From NCBI GenBank assembly GCA_013388985.1, contig JACAEF010000050.1:1-64000 (forward strand): DNA of 64,000 nucleotides, given 5' to 3'. The first letter of the stretch is position 1; every line of letters starts with the position of its first letter. A model generated the notes under the pieces. It was not told the origin of the DNA, did no database searches, and worked only from the letters and a program-made list of their open reading frames with translations. The translations under genes were made by a program, and so were the position numbers. Below, in pieces: positions 28,677 through 37,700 of this stretch. Source of the stretch: Rhodocyclaceae bacterium. Its GTDB lineage: Bacteria; Pseudomonadota; Gammaproteobacteria; Burkholderiales; Rhodocyclaceae.

Positions 28677-29332
28677 CGCACAAGGAGCGCGTGCTGCTCG
28701 ACGGCCCGGCCGGCCACATCGAGGTGTTCGTCGAAGCGCCCGAGGCGCCGACCGGCATCGCGCTGATCGCGCATCCGCATCCGCTCTACGGCGGCACCGC
28801 CGACAACAAGGTGGTGACCACGCTCGCCAGGACCTTCCGCGAGCTCGGCTGCGTCGCCTTGCGGCCGAACTTCCGCGGCGTCGGCGCGTCCGAAGGCGAA
28901 CATGACCACGGCGTCGGCGAGACCGAGGATCTGCTCGTCGTGCATTCCTGGGCGCGCCAGCGCTTCGGTGCCGGCTTGCCCGTCTATCTCGCCGGCTTTT
29001 CCTTCGGCGCCTACGTCGTCACGCGGCTCGCGCAGAAACTGGCGACGGTGGGCGATCCCGCGCAGCGGCTGGTGCTGGTCGGCACCGCCGCCGGCTTCAT
29101 CGAGGGCCTGCGGCGATATGAAACGGCCGCCGTGCCGCCCGAGACGATCGTCATCCACGGCGCGAAGGACGAAACCGTGCCGCTCGCCAACGTGCTGGCC
29201 TGGGCCGAACCGCTCGATTTGCCGGTCGTCGTCATTCCCGGCGCCGACCATTTCTTCCACCGCCGCCTGCACCTGATCCGCGACATCGTCCGGCGGCAAT
29301 GGGCGGCCGACGGCGCTTTGCGCAAAAGTTGA
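28673..29332 (+). CDS. Alpha/beta hydrolase family protein
   Basis: 219 residues. Features are the HPHPLYGGTADNKVV region, the NFRGVGASEGEHDHG loop, the nucleophile elbow GFSFG, the acid region HGAKDETVPL, and the final PGADHFFHRRL with the catalytic His. This set marks the small dienelactone-hydrolase-like subfamily often annotated as a CocE/NonD-type or esterase-like hydrolase. The substrate is unknown. It is coupled to the ferredoxin gene by ATGA overlap. Confidence 0.87.
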   Translation: MTHKERVLLDGPAGHIEVFVEAPEAPTGIALIAHPHPLYGGTADNKVVTTLARTFRELGCVALRPNFRGVGASEGEHDHGVGETEDLLVVHSWARQRFGAGLPVYLAGFSFGAYVVTRLAQKLATVGDPAQRLVLVGTAAGFIEGLRRYETAAVPPETIVIHGAKDETVPLANVLAWAEPLDLPVVVIPGADHFFHRRLHLIRDIVRRQWAADGALRKS

Positions 29333-29359
29333 TATTCCAGCAAGGTTTAATGTTATAAA
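29329..29359 (+). promoter_or_regulatory. Candidate sigma-70 promoter before the small unknown gene
   Basis: TTGATA (29329-29334) and TATAAA (29354-29359; TTATAA gives an 18-bp spacer) lie in an AT-rich island unusual for this window. It would serve the gene at 29420 and the c-di-GMP gene behind it. Confidence 0.4.
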
Positions 29360-29419
29360 AATACAAAATTTCGCGACCGATCGCCCTGCAGGGGGAAGGG
29401 GCGGCGGCGAGGGGCGAGA

Positions 29420-29761
29420 ATGAAAAAGATGCAACGGCGTATCATCAACATGCGGGCGCGCGAGTTCGTCCTGCCGCCCATCGTCGATGGGCTCGTGCTG
29501 GGCCGGTTCTCGCCGATCGGCCAGGTCGCGGTCGGCAAGGCGCTGGCCTTGTTGATGACCACGCCATTCGAACACGTGCCGATCGAAGACGACGTGATCG
29601 GCGACGTGCTGGTGCGCAGCGCCATCCTGCGCAAGATCGATGTCGACACCTTGCGCCGTTTCGTCATCGTCCATGTCAAGCCGCTGATGGGTCCCGAGGA
29701 AATCCTGCATCTCGATCTGGAGGTCGAGATCGCGCTGGAAGCGGCGGGTGAGGCGCCGTGA
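29420..29761 (+). CDS. Unknown small protein upstream of the CBS-PAS-GGDEF-EAL gene
   Basis: 113 residues, not recognised. It starts MKKMQRRIINMRAREFVLPP and is rich in branched hydrophobics and acidic residues, with no signal peptide, cysteines or metal motifs. The middle reads VAVGKALALLMTTPFEHVPIEDD and the end is a strongly acidic amphipathic strand (ILHLDLEVEIALEAAGEAP). It ends 4 bases before the ATG of the downstream c-di-GMP protein, so the two are almost certainly cotranscribed and could work together. An ATG at 29450 is an alternative start. Confidence 0.6.
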   Translation: MKKMQRRIINMRAREFVLPPIVDGLVLGRFSPIGQVAVGKALALLMTTPFEHVPIEDDVIGDVLVRSAILRKIDVDTLRRFVIVHVKPLMGPEEILHLDLEVEIALEAAGEAP

Positions 29762-29765
29762 CGAC

Positions 29766-31868
29766 ATGCTGACCGCGCGCGACTGCCTGTGCCCACGCTA
29801 TCGCGCCGTCGGCGCGTTGCAGCGCTATCGCGATGTGACCAGCCTCGGCAACAACGGTACGCTGGTGTTCGCCGTTTTCGAAGAGGATGCGGAACGCGGC
29901 CGTTTCCTCGGCCTCGTCGACGTCCGCGAAGCCGCGCTGTTTCCGGCGCGCGTGTTCGCCGATCTGCTGGTGCGGCGTCAGCCGCCGCCGCTCGATCCGG
30001 CCACGCCGATCGAAGCAGTCTGGGCGCGCTTCGAGGCCGAGCGCTGCGATTTCCTTCCCCTCATCGACGCCGATGGGGTCTTCCGGGGCGTGGTGTCGCG
30101 GCTGGCGCTCGTCGCCGCGATGATGGAGCACGAGCGCGCGCTCAGCCAGGAACGCGAGCGCCTGATCGCCAATCTGCATTGCGAGCTGGAAAACCGCAGG
30201 ATCGCCGCGGCGGTGTTCGATGCCACGGCCGAAGGCATCATGGTCACCGACGCCAAGGGCCGCATCCTGCTCGTCAATGCCGCCTTCTGCCGCACCACCG
30301 GCTATTCCGAACAGGAGGCGATCGGCCAGACGCCCGCCCTGCTCAAATCCGGCCGTCACGATGCCGCGTTCTATGCCGCGATGTGGCGCACGATCGACGA
30401 GACGGGTTCCTGGGAAGGCGAGGTGTGGAACCGGCGCAAGAGCGGCGAGATCTATCCCGAATGGCTGCATATCGACCTGGTGCGCGATGAGCATGGCGCC
30501 CCGCGCTATTACGTCGGCGTGTTCGCCGACATCGGCACGCACAAGGAATTGCGCGCGCAGCTGATGCACCTCGCCTATCACGACGCGCTCACCGGGCTGC
30601 CCAACCGCCGTCTGCTGCTCGACCGCCTCGGCCAGGCGATCGCCCGCGCGCAACGCAACGACACCGAGGTCGGCGTGCTGTTCCTCGACCTCGACCGCTT
30701 CAAGGACATCAACGACACCCATGGTCATGGCACCGGCGATCGCATCCTGATCGAAGCCGCCCACCGGCTCACCGGACTGGTGCGCGCCAACGATACGGTG
30801 GCGCGGCTCGGTGGCGACGAGTTCGCCATCCTCGTCGAGGACATCGCGGATGAGGCGGCGCTGGCCGATGTCGCGGAAAAGCTGCTGAACGCGTTCTCCA
30901 CGCCGTTTACCTGCGACGAGCGCGAGTTCTTCCTCGCCGCCTCGATCGGCATCGCCCGCTATCCGGGAGACGGCGACACGGTCGACGCACTGTTGATGAA
31001 TGCCGATACGGCGATGTATGGCGCCAAGCAGCAAGGGCGCGGCCGTTACCATTTCTTCGCCAGCGACATGCACCGCCGGCTGGCGCGCCGCATCGAGGCG
31101 GCGGACGTCTTGCGCAAGGCGCTTGCCTCCTCGGGGCTGACGCTCGCCTGGCAGCCGCAGGTCAGACTCGCCGACGGAATGATCGCCGGCGCCGAGGTGC
31201 TGCTGCGTCTCGCCCGCCACGATGGTGCGGCTTCGCCGCCCACCCCCGCCGAGCTCGTCGCCGCGGCCGAAGAATCCGGACTGATCACGGCGCTGGGGCA
31301 GTGGGTGCTGCGCGAGACCTGCGAGCTGGGCGGGCGGCTCGACGGCCTAGCGAGTCGGTTGCGCATCGCGGTGAACTTCTCGCCGCTGCAATTCGACCAC
31401 GGCTGCGCGGCGCGCGTGCTCGATCTGCTCGGCGGCTGCGGGGCGCTAGCGCAAAGCATCGAGATCGAAGTCACCGAAAGCGTCCTCGCCAGCGAAAACG
31501 AACATCTCGTCCAGGCGCTCGAAACCTTCGCCGCGGCAGGGATCAACATCGCGGTGGACGATTTCGGCAGCGGCTACTCGAACCTCGGCAACCTGTTGCA
31601 CCTGCATGTGGACAAGCTCAAGATCGATCAGGTCTTCGTCGGCGGTCTCGAACGCGACGAGAAGAGCCGCAAGATCGTCCAGACGATCATCCAGATGGGA
31701 CACAATCTGGGCATGACGGTGGTGGCCGAAGGCGTCGAAACGCAGGCCCAGGCGCAGATCCTGCGCGAGTTCGGCTGCGACCTGGCCCAAGGTTTCCTGT
31801 TCGCCCGGCCGCTGCCCTTCGAGGATTTCGCCCGCCTGCTCGCCAGCGGCCCGCTGACGGCGCAGTAA
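29766..31868 (+). CDS. CBS-PAS-GGDEF-EAL cyclic-di-GMP signalling protein
   Basis: 700 residues from the ATG at 29766. The first about 125 residues look like a CBS-type pair ending CDFLPLIDADGVFRGVVSRLAL. A PAS/PAC module follows (residues about 140-255), then GGDEF (RLGGDEF near residue 348, with an RAND inhibitory site just upstream). The C-terminal EAL domain reads AEVLLRL where EAL is expected, a conservative A-to-V change that keeps the metal-binding Glu. Other EAL signature residues (VNFSPLQF, IEVTES, VDDFGSGYSN, VAEGVET) are intact. It could have both activities, although substrate or activity bias is possible. Confidence 0.9.
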   Translation: MLTARDCLCPRYRAVGALQRYRDVTSLGNNGTLVFAVFEEDAERGRFLGLVDVREAALFPARVFADLLVRRQPPPLDPATPIEAVWARFEAERCDFLPLIDADGVFRGVVSRLALVAAMMEHERALSQERERLIANLHCELENRRIAAAVFDATAEGIMVTDAKGRILLVNAAFCRTTGYSEQEAIGQTPALLKSGRHDAAFYAAMWRTIDETGSWEGEVWNRRKSGEIYPEWLHIDLVRDEHGAPRYYVGVFADIGTHKELRAQLMHLAYHDALTGLPNRRLLLDRLGQAIARAQRNDTEVGVLFLDLDRFKDINDTHGHGTGDRILIEAAHRLTGLVRANDTVARLGGDEFAILVEDIADEAALADVAEKLLNAFSTPFTCDEREFFLAASIGIARYPGDGDTVDALLMNADTAMYGAKQQGRGRYHFFASDMHRRLARRIEAADVLRKALASSGLTLAWQPQVRLADGMIAGAEVLLRLARHDGAASPPTPAELVAAAEESGLITALGQWVLRETCELGGRLDGLASRLRIAVNFSPLQFDHGCAARVLDLLGGCGALAQSIEIEVTESVLASENEHLVQALETFAAAGINIAVDDFGSGYSNLGNLLHLHVDKLKIDQVFVGGLERDEKSRKIVQTIIQMGHNLGMTVVAEGVETQAQAQILREFGCDLAQGFLFARPLPFEDFARLLASGPLTAQ

Positions 31869-31922
31869 CCACTCCCGCATCGTCTCCCTGATCGTCCCGG
31901 GCAAGCCTAGAATGCAGGCCGT

Positions 31923-32007
31923 GCCCGGATGGTGAAATAGGTAGACACAAGGGACTTAAAATCCCTCGCCGCAAGGCATACCGGTTCGAGTCCGGTTCCG
32001 GGCACCA
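31923..32007 (+). tRNA. tRNA-Leu (anticodon TAA)
   Basis: 85 nt including the encoded CCA (32005-32007). The acceptor arms GCCCGGA (31923-31929) and TCCGGGC (31997-32003) pair fully. The anticodon stem AGGGA/TCCCT encloses the loop CTTAAAA, with anticodon TAA at 31957-31959. A long variable arm and the T-arm CCGGTTCGAGTCCGG are present, as expected for a class II tRNA-Leu. A TAGAAT hexamer at 31908-31913, ten bases upstream, is a plausible -10 box. Confidence 0.97.
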
Positions 32008-32020
32008 TGCAATCGAAGGA

Positions 32021-32045
32021 AAAATCGGCGCTGGCGGGACGGCAC
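32021..32045 (+). repeat. Dispersed repeat unit between tRNA-Leu and the molybdoenzyme gene
   Basis: Forward unit AAAATCGGCGCTGG then CGGGACGGCAC, 14 bases after the tRNA and 37 before the next start codon. Confidence 0.8.
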
Positions 32046-32082
32046 CCTCCACCCTCCAACGTGATTTCCAGGGCGGAAAGCG

Positions 32083-34233
32083 ATGACGAGTTCCACGGTG
32101 GCACCCAACGTGCGGGGCGTGATGGCGCCCGGCCGTCGGCGGGTTTTCAGCATGTGCGGCATGTGCTCGGTGCGCTGCCCGATCGAGGTGACGGTCGAAA
32201 ACGGCCGCGTCGTCTGGATCCAGGGCAATGCCGGCGATGCGGCGATGGGCGAGAGCCTGTGCGCGAAGGGCGCCGCGGCCCTGTCGTTCGAATATGACGA
32301 CGAACGGCCGCAGACGCCGCTGATCCGCACCGGACCGCGCGGCAGCGGCCATTGGCGGCGCGCCTCGTGGGACGAGGCGCTCGACTACATCGCCGACCGC
32401 CTGCGCGAGACGATCGAGGAGTTCGGCGGCCGCGGCATCGCGCTGAGCGACCGCGGCGGCCCATTCACCGATCTGACCAGAACCTTCGTCCGGGCGCTCG
32501 GCTCGCCGAATTATTGCGATCACGATGCCGCCTGCGGCAGCAATGCCCACCATGCGGCGCGCTCGCTCTACGGCTGCGGGCGCACGGCGATCACCTTCGA
32601 CATCGCCAACTGCCGTCACCTCGTGCTCTACGGCCGCAACGTCACCGAATCGTTCAAGGTCGCGGAAGCCAAGGAATTCATGACGGCGCTGGCCAGAGGC
32701 ATGAAGTGCACCTACATCGACCCGCGCGCCAGCATCACTGCCTGCAAGGCGACGCGCTACTGGCAGGTGCGGCCGAACAGCGATTACGCGCTCAACCTTG
32801 CACTGATTCACGAGGTGCTGAGAACCGGGGTGTATGACCAGGCGTTCGTCGCGCGCTTCGTTTCCGGCATGGACTATTTGCGCGAAGCGGTGAAGGAGGC
32901 CACGCCCGAGTGGCAGGAGATGCATACCGGCATCCCTGCCGACGAGCTGCGCGCCTTCGTCGCCGAGATCGCCAAGGATGCGCCCCGCGTGATCTTCCAT
33001 CCGGGCTGGATGGTGGCGCGTCACCGCCAGTCGTTTTATGTCAGCCGCACGGCGCTGATCCTCAACGCGCTGTTCGGCGCGATCGAGGTCGAGGGCGGCT
33101 GCATCCTCGCCAAGTCGCCGGAAGACGTCTGCGCGAAAGGGCTCAGGAAGCTCGCCGACCGGGTTCCCGCGGTCACGGCGCCGCGTGCCGACGGCGCCGG
33201 CACCACACACCCGCAGTGGGATCCGGCCAGTGGCATGGTGCATCAGCTCTATCGCGCGATGGCCAGCGGCGAGCCGTATGGCATCGGCGCCTATTTCGTC
33301 TATCGCCACGATCCGCTCACGGCGCTGCCGGATGCCGAGGCGATCAAGCAGGCCTGGGAAAAACTCAAGCTGCTGGTGGCGATCGACGTGCGCTATTCGG
33401 AAACCGCGTGGCATGCCGACGTGATCCTGCCCGAAGCCACCTATCTCGAGCGCGCCAACATCCTGGCGCAGAACGCCGGCGCGCGCCCCAGTTTCAGCAT
33501 GCGCGACCAGGCCATCGCGCCGCGCTTCGACAGCCGGCCGGCGTGGTGGATCTTCCGCGAGATCCTGCGCCGCGTCGGCGATCCCGCGCATGCCGAAGCG
33601 CTCGATTTCGAGACCATCGAGGAGCTCTGGGACTACCAGCTCGAAGGCACCGGCGTCACCGTGGCGCAACTGCGCGAACGGGGCATCGTCAGCCTGGCGC
33701 CGTCGGCGGTGATCACGCCGCGCGACGAGCTCAGCTTCAAGACGCCCTCGGGCAAGATCGAGATCGAAAGCGAAACCCTCGAGAAGGCCGGCATTCCCAG
33801 CCTGGCGCCATTCAAGGCCCCGGCCGCCGCGACGGGCAACCGGTTTTATCTCCTCTTTGGCCGCGTAGGCGTGCAGGCGCATGGCCAGTGGCTCAACGAT
33901 CCGCTGCTCAACGAGGTTGCGCCCGAGCAGGTGCTGTGGATCCATCCGAGCCGCGCCGGGCCGCTCGGCATCGCGGACGGCGACGAGGTCGAGATCGGCG
34001 GCGGCGGCCGCTACCGTGCCTTCATCAAGGCGAGGCTCACCGAGTGGATCCATCCCGACGCGGTGTTCATGCTGCACGGCTACGGGGCGACGGTGCCGCT
34101 GGCCACACGCGCCTGCGGCCTGGGCGTGGCCGACCAGCGCCTGCAGCACGGCAAGCTCTATGACTTCGATCCCGCCGGCGGCGGCAACAACCTGACCGAG
34201 ACGATCGTCACCGTGGTGCGCAAGGGAGCGTAA
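32083..34233 (+). CDS. Molybdopterin oxidoreductase, CISM/DMSO-reductase superfamily catalytic subunit
   Basis: 716 residues. The N-terminal 4Fe-4S motif is CGMCSVRCPIEV with a fourth Cys in ESLCAKGA. The likely Mo ligand is the Cys in NYCDHDAACGSNAH, in the alignment position where polysulfide/thiosulfate reductases and formate dehydrogenases have Cys or Sec. The C-terminal MGD-binding domain is present (SFKTPSGKIEIESETL, GPLGIADGDEVEI). No Tat or Sec signal is visible, so it is probably cytoplasmic. The ferredoxin and flavoprotein genes follow directly. The substrate cannot be set from sequence; the lack of a CH/UH pair argues against formate. Confidence 0.85.
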   Translation: MTSSTVAPNVRGVMAPGRRRVFSMCGMCSVRCPIEVTVENGRVVWIQGNAGDAAMGESLCAKGAAALSFEYDDERPQTPLIRTGPRGSGHWRRASWDEALDYIADRLRETIEEFGGRGIALSDRGGPFTDLTRTFVRALGSPNYCDHDAACGSNAHHAARSLYGCGRTAITFDIANCRHLVLYGRNVTESFKVAEAKEFMTALARGMKCTYIDPRASITACKATRYWQVRPNSDYALNLALIHEVLRTGVYDQAFVARFVSGMDYLREAVKEATPEWQEMHTGIPADELRAFVAEIAKDAPRVIFHPGWMVARHRQSFYVSRTALILNALFGAIEVEGGCILAKSPEDVCAKGLRKLADRVPAVTAPRADGAGTTHPQWDPASGMVHQLYRAMASGEPYGIGAYFVYRHDPLTALPDAEAIKQAWEKLKLLVAIDVRYSETAWHADVILPEATYLERANILAQNAGARPSFSMRDQAIAPRFDSRPAWWIFREILRRVGDPAHAEALDFETIEELWDYQLEGTGVTVAQLRERGIVSLAPSAVITPRDELSFKTPSGKIEIESETLEKAGIPSLAPFKAPAAATGNRFYLLFGRVGVQAHGQWLNDPLLNEVAPEQVLWIHPSRAGPLGIADGDEVEIGGGGRYRAFIKARLTEWIHPDAVFMLHGYGATVPLATRACGLGVADQRLQHGKLYDFDPAGGGNNLTETIVTVVRKGA

Positions 34234-34237
34234 TGAC

Positions 34238-34765
34238 ATGAGCAAATATTTCCTGCGTCACGACGAGGCGAACTGCATCGGCTGCCAGGCCTGCGAAATC
34301 CACTGCAAGACCCACAAGAACCTCGGCCCCGGCGCGCAGCCGTGCAAGATCATCGCCATCGGGCCGGTGGCGGTCGAAGGCCGGCCGCGCATGCGTTTCG
34401 TGTTCATGCCCTGCTTCCATTGCGAGGAAGCCTGGTGCGTCAAGGCCTGCCCGACCGGAGCGATGCAGCGCCGCGAGAAGGATGGCATCGTCTTCGTCCA
34501 GGCCAGCCTGTGCGTCGGCTGCAAGAGCTGCATCGCCGCCTGCCCGTGGGGCACGCCGCAGTGGGATCCGGCCACGCGCAAGGTGGTCAAGTGCGATTAC
34601 TGCATGGACCGCATCGATGCCGGCCTGGAGCCGGCCTGCGTGACCAAGTGCGTCACCGGCTGCCTGTCCTTCGGCGTCACCCACGAGCGGCCCGATCCGC
34701 GCCGCGAACGCTATGCCCGCCAGCTCGTCGCCGAGCCGATGATCCAGGGCGGCGAGAGAAGATGA
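34238..34765 (+). CDS. Four-cluster 4Fe-4S ferredoxin subunit (DmsB/PhsB/HycB-like)
   Basis: 175 residues, starting MSKYFLRHDEANCIGCQACEIHCKTH. Four cysteine groups are visible: CIGCQACEIHC, CFHCEEAWCVKACP, CVGCKSCIAACP and CDYCMDRIDAGLEPACVTKC. This is the electron-transfer subunit normally bound to a molybdopterin catalytic subunit. It lies 4 bases after the molybdoenzyme gene and overlaps the following flavoprotein start by four bases. No membrane-anchor subunit gene is present, which points to a soluble complex. Confidence 0.93.
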   Translation: MSKYFLRHDEANCIGCQACEIHCKTHKNLGPGAQPCKIIAIGPVAVEGRPRMRFVFMPCFHCEEAWCVKACPTGAMQRREKDGIVFVQASLCVGCKSCIAACPWGTPQWDPATRKVVKCDYCMDRIDAGLEPACVTKCVTGCLSFGVTHERPDPRRERYARQLVAEPMIQGGERR

Positions 34766-37700
34766 GCGAATTCCTGGCGCTGCCCGCCTGGCTGGATGCC
34801 GAAGCCGCCGCGTTGGCGGGTGCCGTCCCACCAGCGCCGACTTTCCCGGCGGCCCTGCCGGGGCTGGCGGCGGCGCAGGGCATGAACCCCCTGCAGCGCC
34901 TGCAGCACGTGCAGGCTGCCGGGCTTACCGAGTGCGGTTTTTCCGGCGAGCCGCTCTATCAGGCTTGGCGCCGCTTCCTGCGCGGCCGCGGTTCCGCCGC
35001 CCTGGTGGTCGATGCCACCGCGCTCGATACCCGCGCGCTCGGCGCCGCCGCGGTGCTCAAGGGCGCGCCGTGGCGTCTGGCCGAGGGGCTGCTGATCGCC
35101 GCGGGACTGCGCGACACTGACCAGGTGATCCTGCGCCTGCCCGCCGAGCTGACCGGCCAGGAAGCCGCCTTTCTGAATGCCGTGGATGCCCTCCGGCGCG
35201 GCGGCTTTTCCGCGGGCCGCCGGCTGCGGGTCGAGGTGCGCCGCAACAGCAAGCCCAGCTGCTGGAGCGACGTCCAGGAAGCCGACGGCGGCCACCTCGT
35301 CCATACACCGGAAACCTGGTGCCGGATCGCGCTCTCGTTCGCCGGCCTGGAGCCCGCCGCGCTCGACGCCTGCCTGCTGACGCTGCGCCGCGGCCTGAAG
35401 CAGCGCGGCCTGATCGAGGTGAAGCACGGCAACCCGCTGCGGCGTCTGATCTACGACTGGGGGGGCGGCGTCGAGGTCGAGGGGCGCGATGCGATCCTCG
35501 TCTTCGACAACGGCATGGGCGGCTTCCTGCCGCTTTCCGCCGCCGACTTTTCCTGCCGGCCGCTGGCGCTGGCGGATGCCGGCATCGCGCCCGGGCCTGC
35601 GAGCCTGATGGTGCTGGCCGAAGGCGTGTGTCTGGTCGAGCAGACGCGCCGCGCGCTGTATCGCTACTGGCAGCTCGCCGAGGCCGAGCCGGCGCCGGTG
35701 CGTTCGCTCTTGGCGCGCGTCGCGCGGCTGGTCGCCGAGATCACCGTCGGCCATGGCCGGCCCGCGCATCTGGATGAGCTCGACGAGCTGGCCGTCGAAC
35801 TGGCGACCCAGGGGCTGGCCGCCGCCTGGCCCTTGGGCAGCGCGCTGCGCTATTTCCGCGCGCAGTGGGAGGATCACGTCCGCCTGCCCGCGCCTGCGCG
35901 GCGGTGTGACGAGGGTGTCTGCCTCCAGCGCAATGCCGCGCCCTGCCATGGCGCCTGCCCGGCCAACATCGACATTCCCAGCTTCCTGGCGCACATCGGC
36001 CATGACGATCCCCGCGCCGCGATCGACGTCATCACGCGCGACAATCCGTTTCCGCTCACCTGCGGGCTGGTCTGCCCGGCGCCGTGCGAATCCGCCTGCG
36101 TGCGCAGCGGCAGTGATGGCGCGGTGTTCATCCGGCCGATGAAGGCCTGGGCGGCCGAGCATTGTCTCGCCGCGGGCGGTTATCCGCGCCCCGAGATCGC
36201 GCCGCCGACCGGCAAGAAGATCGGCATCGTCGGCGCCGGCCCGGCCGGCCTGACCGCGGCCTATTACCTGCGCATCCTCGGCCATCAGCCCGTGGTGTTC
36301 GAAGCGCAGGCAAAGCCCGGCGGCATGCTGCGCTATGGCATCCCGGCCTACCGGATGCCGCCCGAGCTGCTCGACGAGGAGATCAATCAGATCACGGCGC
36401 TCGGTATCCCGATCCATTGCAATGCCAAGGTCGACAGCCTCGATGCCTTCCGCCGGGAATACGATGCGGTGTTCCTCGGCCTGGGTACGCAGACCTCGCG
36501 CTTCGTGCCGGTCGAGGGCGTGCATCAGCCCTTCGTGCTGGGCGGCATCGATTTCCTGCGCAGCGTGAGGAGCGGCATGGCGGTGCAGGTCGGCCCGCGT
36601 GTCATCGTCGTCGGCGGCGGCAATGTCGCGATCGACGTGGCGCTGACGGCGATCCGCCAGGGCGCCCGGCAGGTCGATATGGTCTGCCTCGAAAAGCGCC
36701 GCGAAATGCCCGCCAGCCACCACGAGATCGAGCAGTGCGTCGCCGAGGGCGTCACGTTGCATCCGGGCTGGGGGCCCGTCGGCATCTTTGCGGAAGGCGA
36801 AATGGTGTTCCAGCGCTGCGAGCGGGTGTTCGAGGAGCTGGACGGGCAAAAGCGCTTCAACCCGAAATTCGACGCCAGCCGCACGATGACGCTCGAAGCC
36901 GACCACATCATCTTCGCCGTCGGCCAGGGCACCGATCTCGCCAGCATCGAAGGCAGCGGTCTCGAAGTGACGCGCGGCTTCGTCGTCACCGATCCGCGCA
37001 CGCTGATGACCCGGCTGCCGGGCGTGTTTGCCGGCGGCGACGTCGCCCACGGTCCGCGCACCGCGGTCGAGGCGATCCGCTCCGGCAAGATCGCCGCGTA
37101 TTCGATCGATGCCTGGCTCAAGGGCGTGCCGCTCGCCGCGAGCGTCGGCAGGCCGCAGCGGCGCGCCGAGGTCGTGCCGCTCGCCGTCGCGCCGCGCGAG
37201 CGCAGTTACCGGCCGCGCGCCCGGATGCCGGAAAAGGCGATCGAGGAGCGTCTGGGCACCGGCAACTATGTGAAGATCGAGGAAGGGTTCAGCGACGCGA
37301 CGGCGCATGCCGAGGCTGGCCGTTGCCTGCGCTGCGACGTCTGCATCGGCTGCGGCCTGTGCCAGCTCGCCTGCAGCGAGATGGGCGTCGAGGCACTACG
37401 CATGGCCGATACCCTGGCTGGCCGCCTGGCCTATTTCGACTTCACGCGGCCGGCGGAAAAGTGCATCGGCTGCGGCGCCTGCGCGCAGGTCTGTCCGACC
37501 GGTGCGATCCGCATCGAGGATGGCGACGGCGTGCGGCGCACGGTGATCACCGGCACCGTGGTGCGCGAGCAGCCGCTGCTCGTCTGCGAATCCTGTGGCG
37601 CGCCCACCCAGACGGCCGCCCAGCGCCGCTTCGTGCGGCAGCGCCTGCCCGATCACATGGCCGCCCATCTGGGGCGCGAGCTGTGCCCGGCCTGCGCCCG

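Noticed and set aside
31687-34245. An 852-codon minus-strand open frame opposite the molybdoenzyme.
   Set aside because: It is antisense to a gene with clear cluster and MGD motifs, and its translation shows no recognisable domain.
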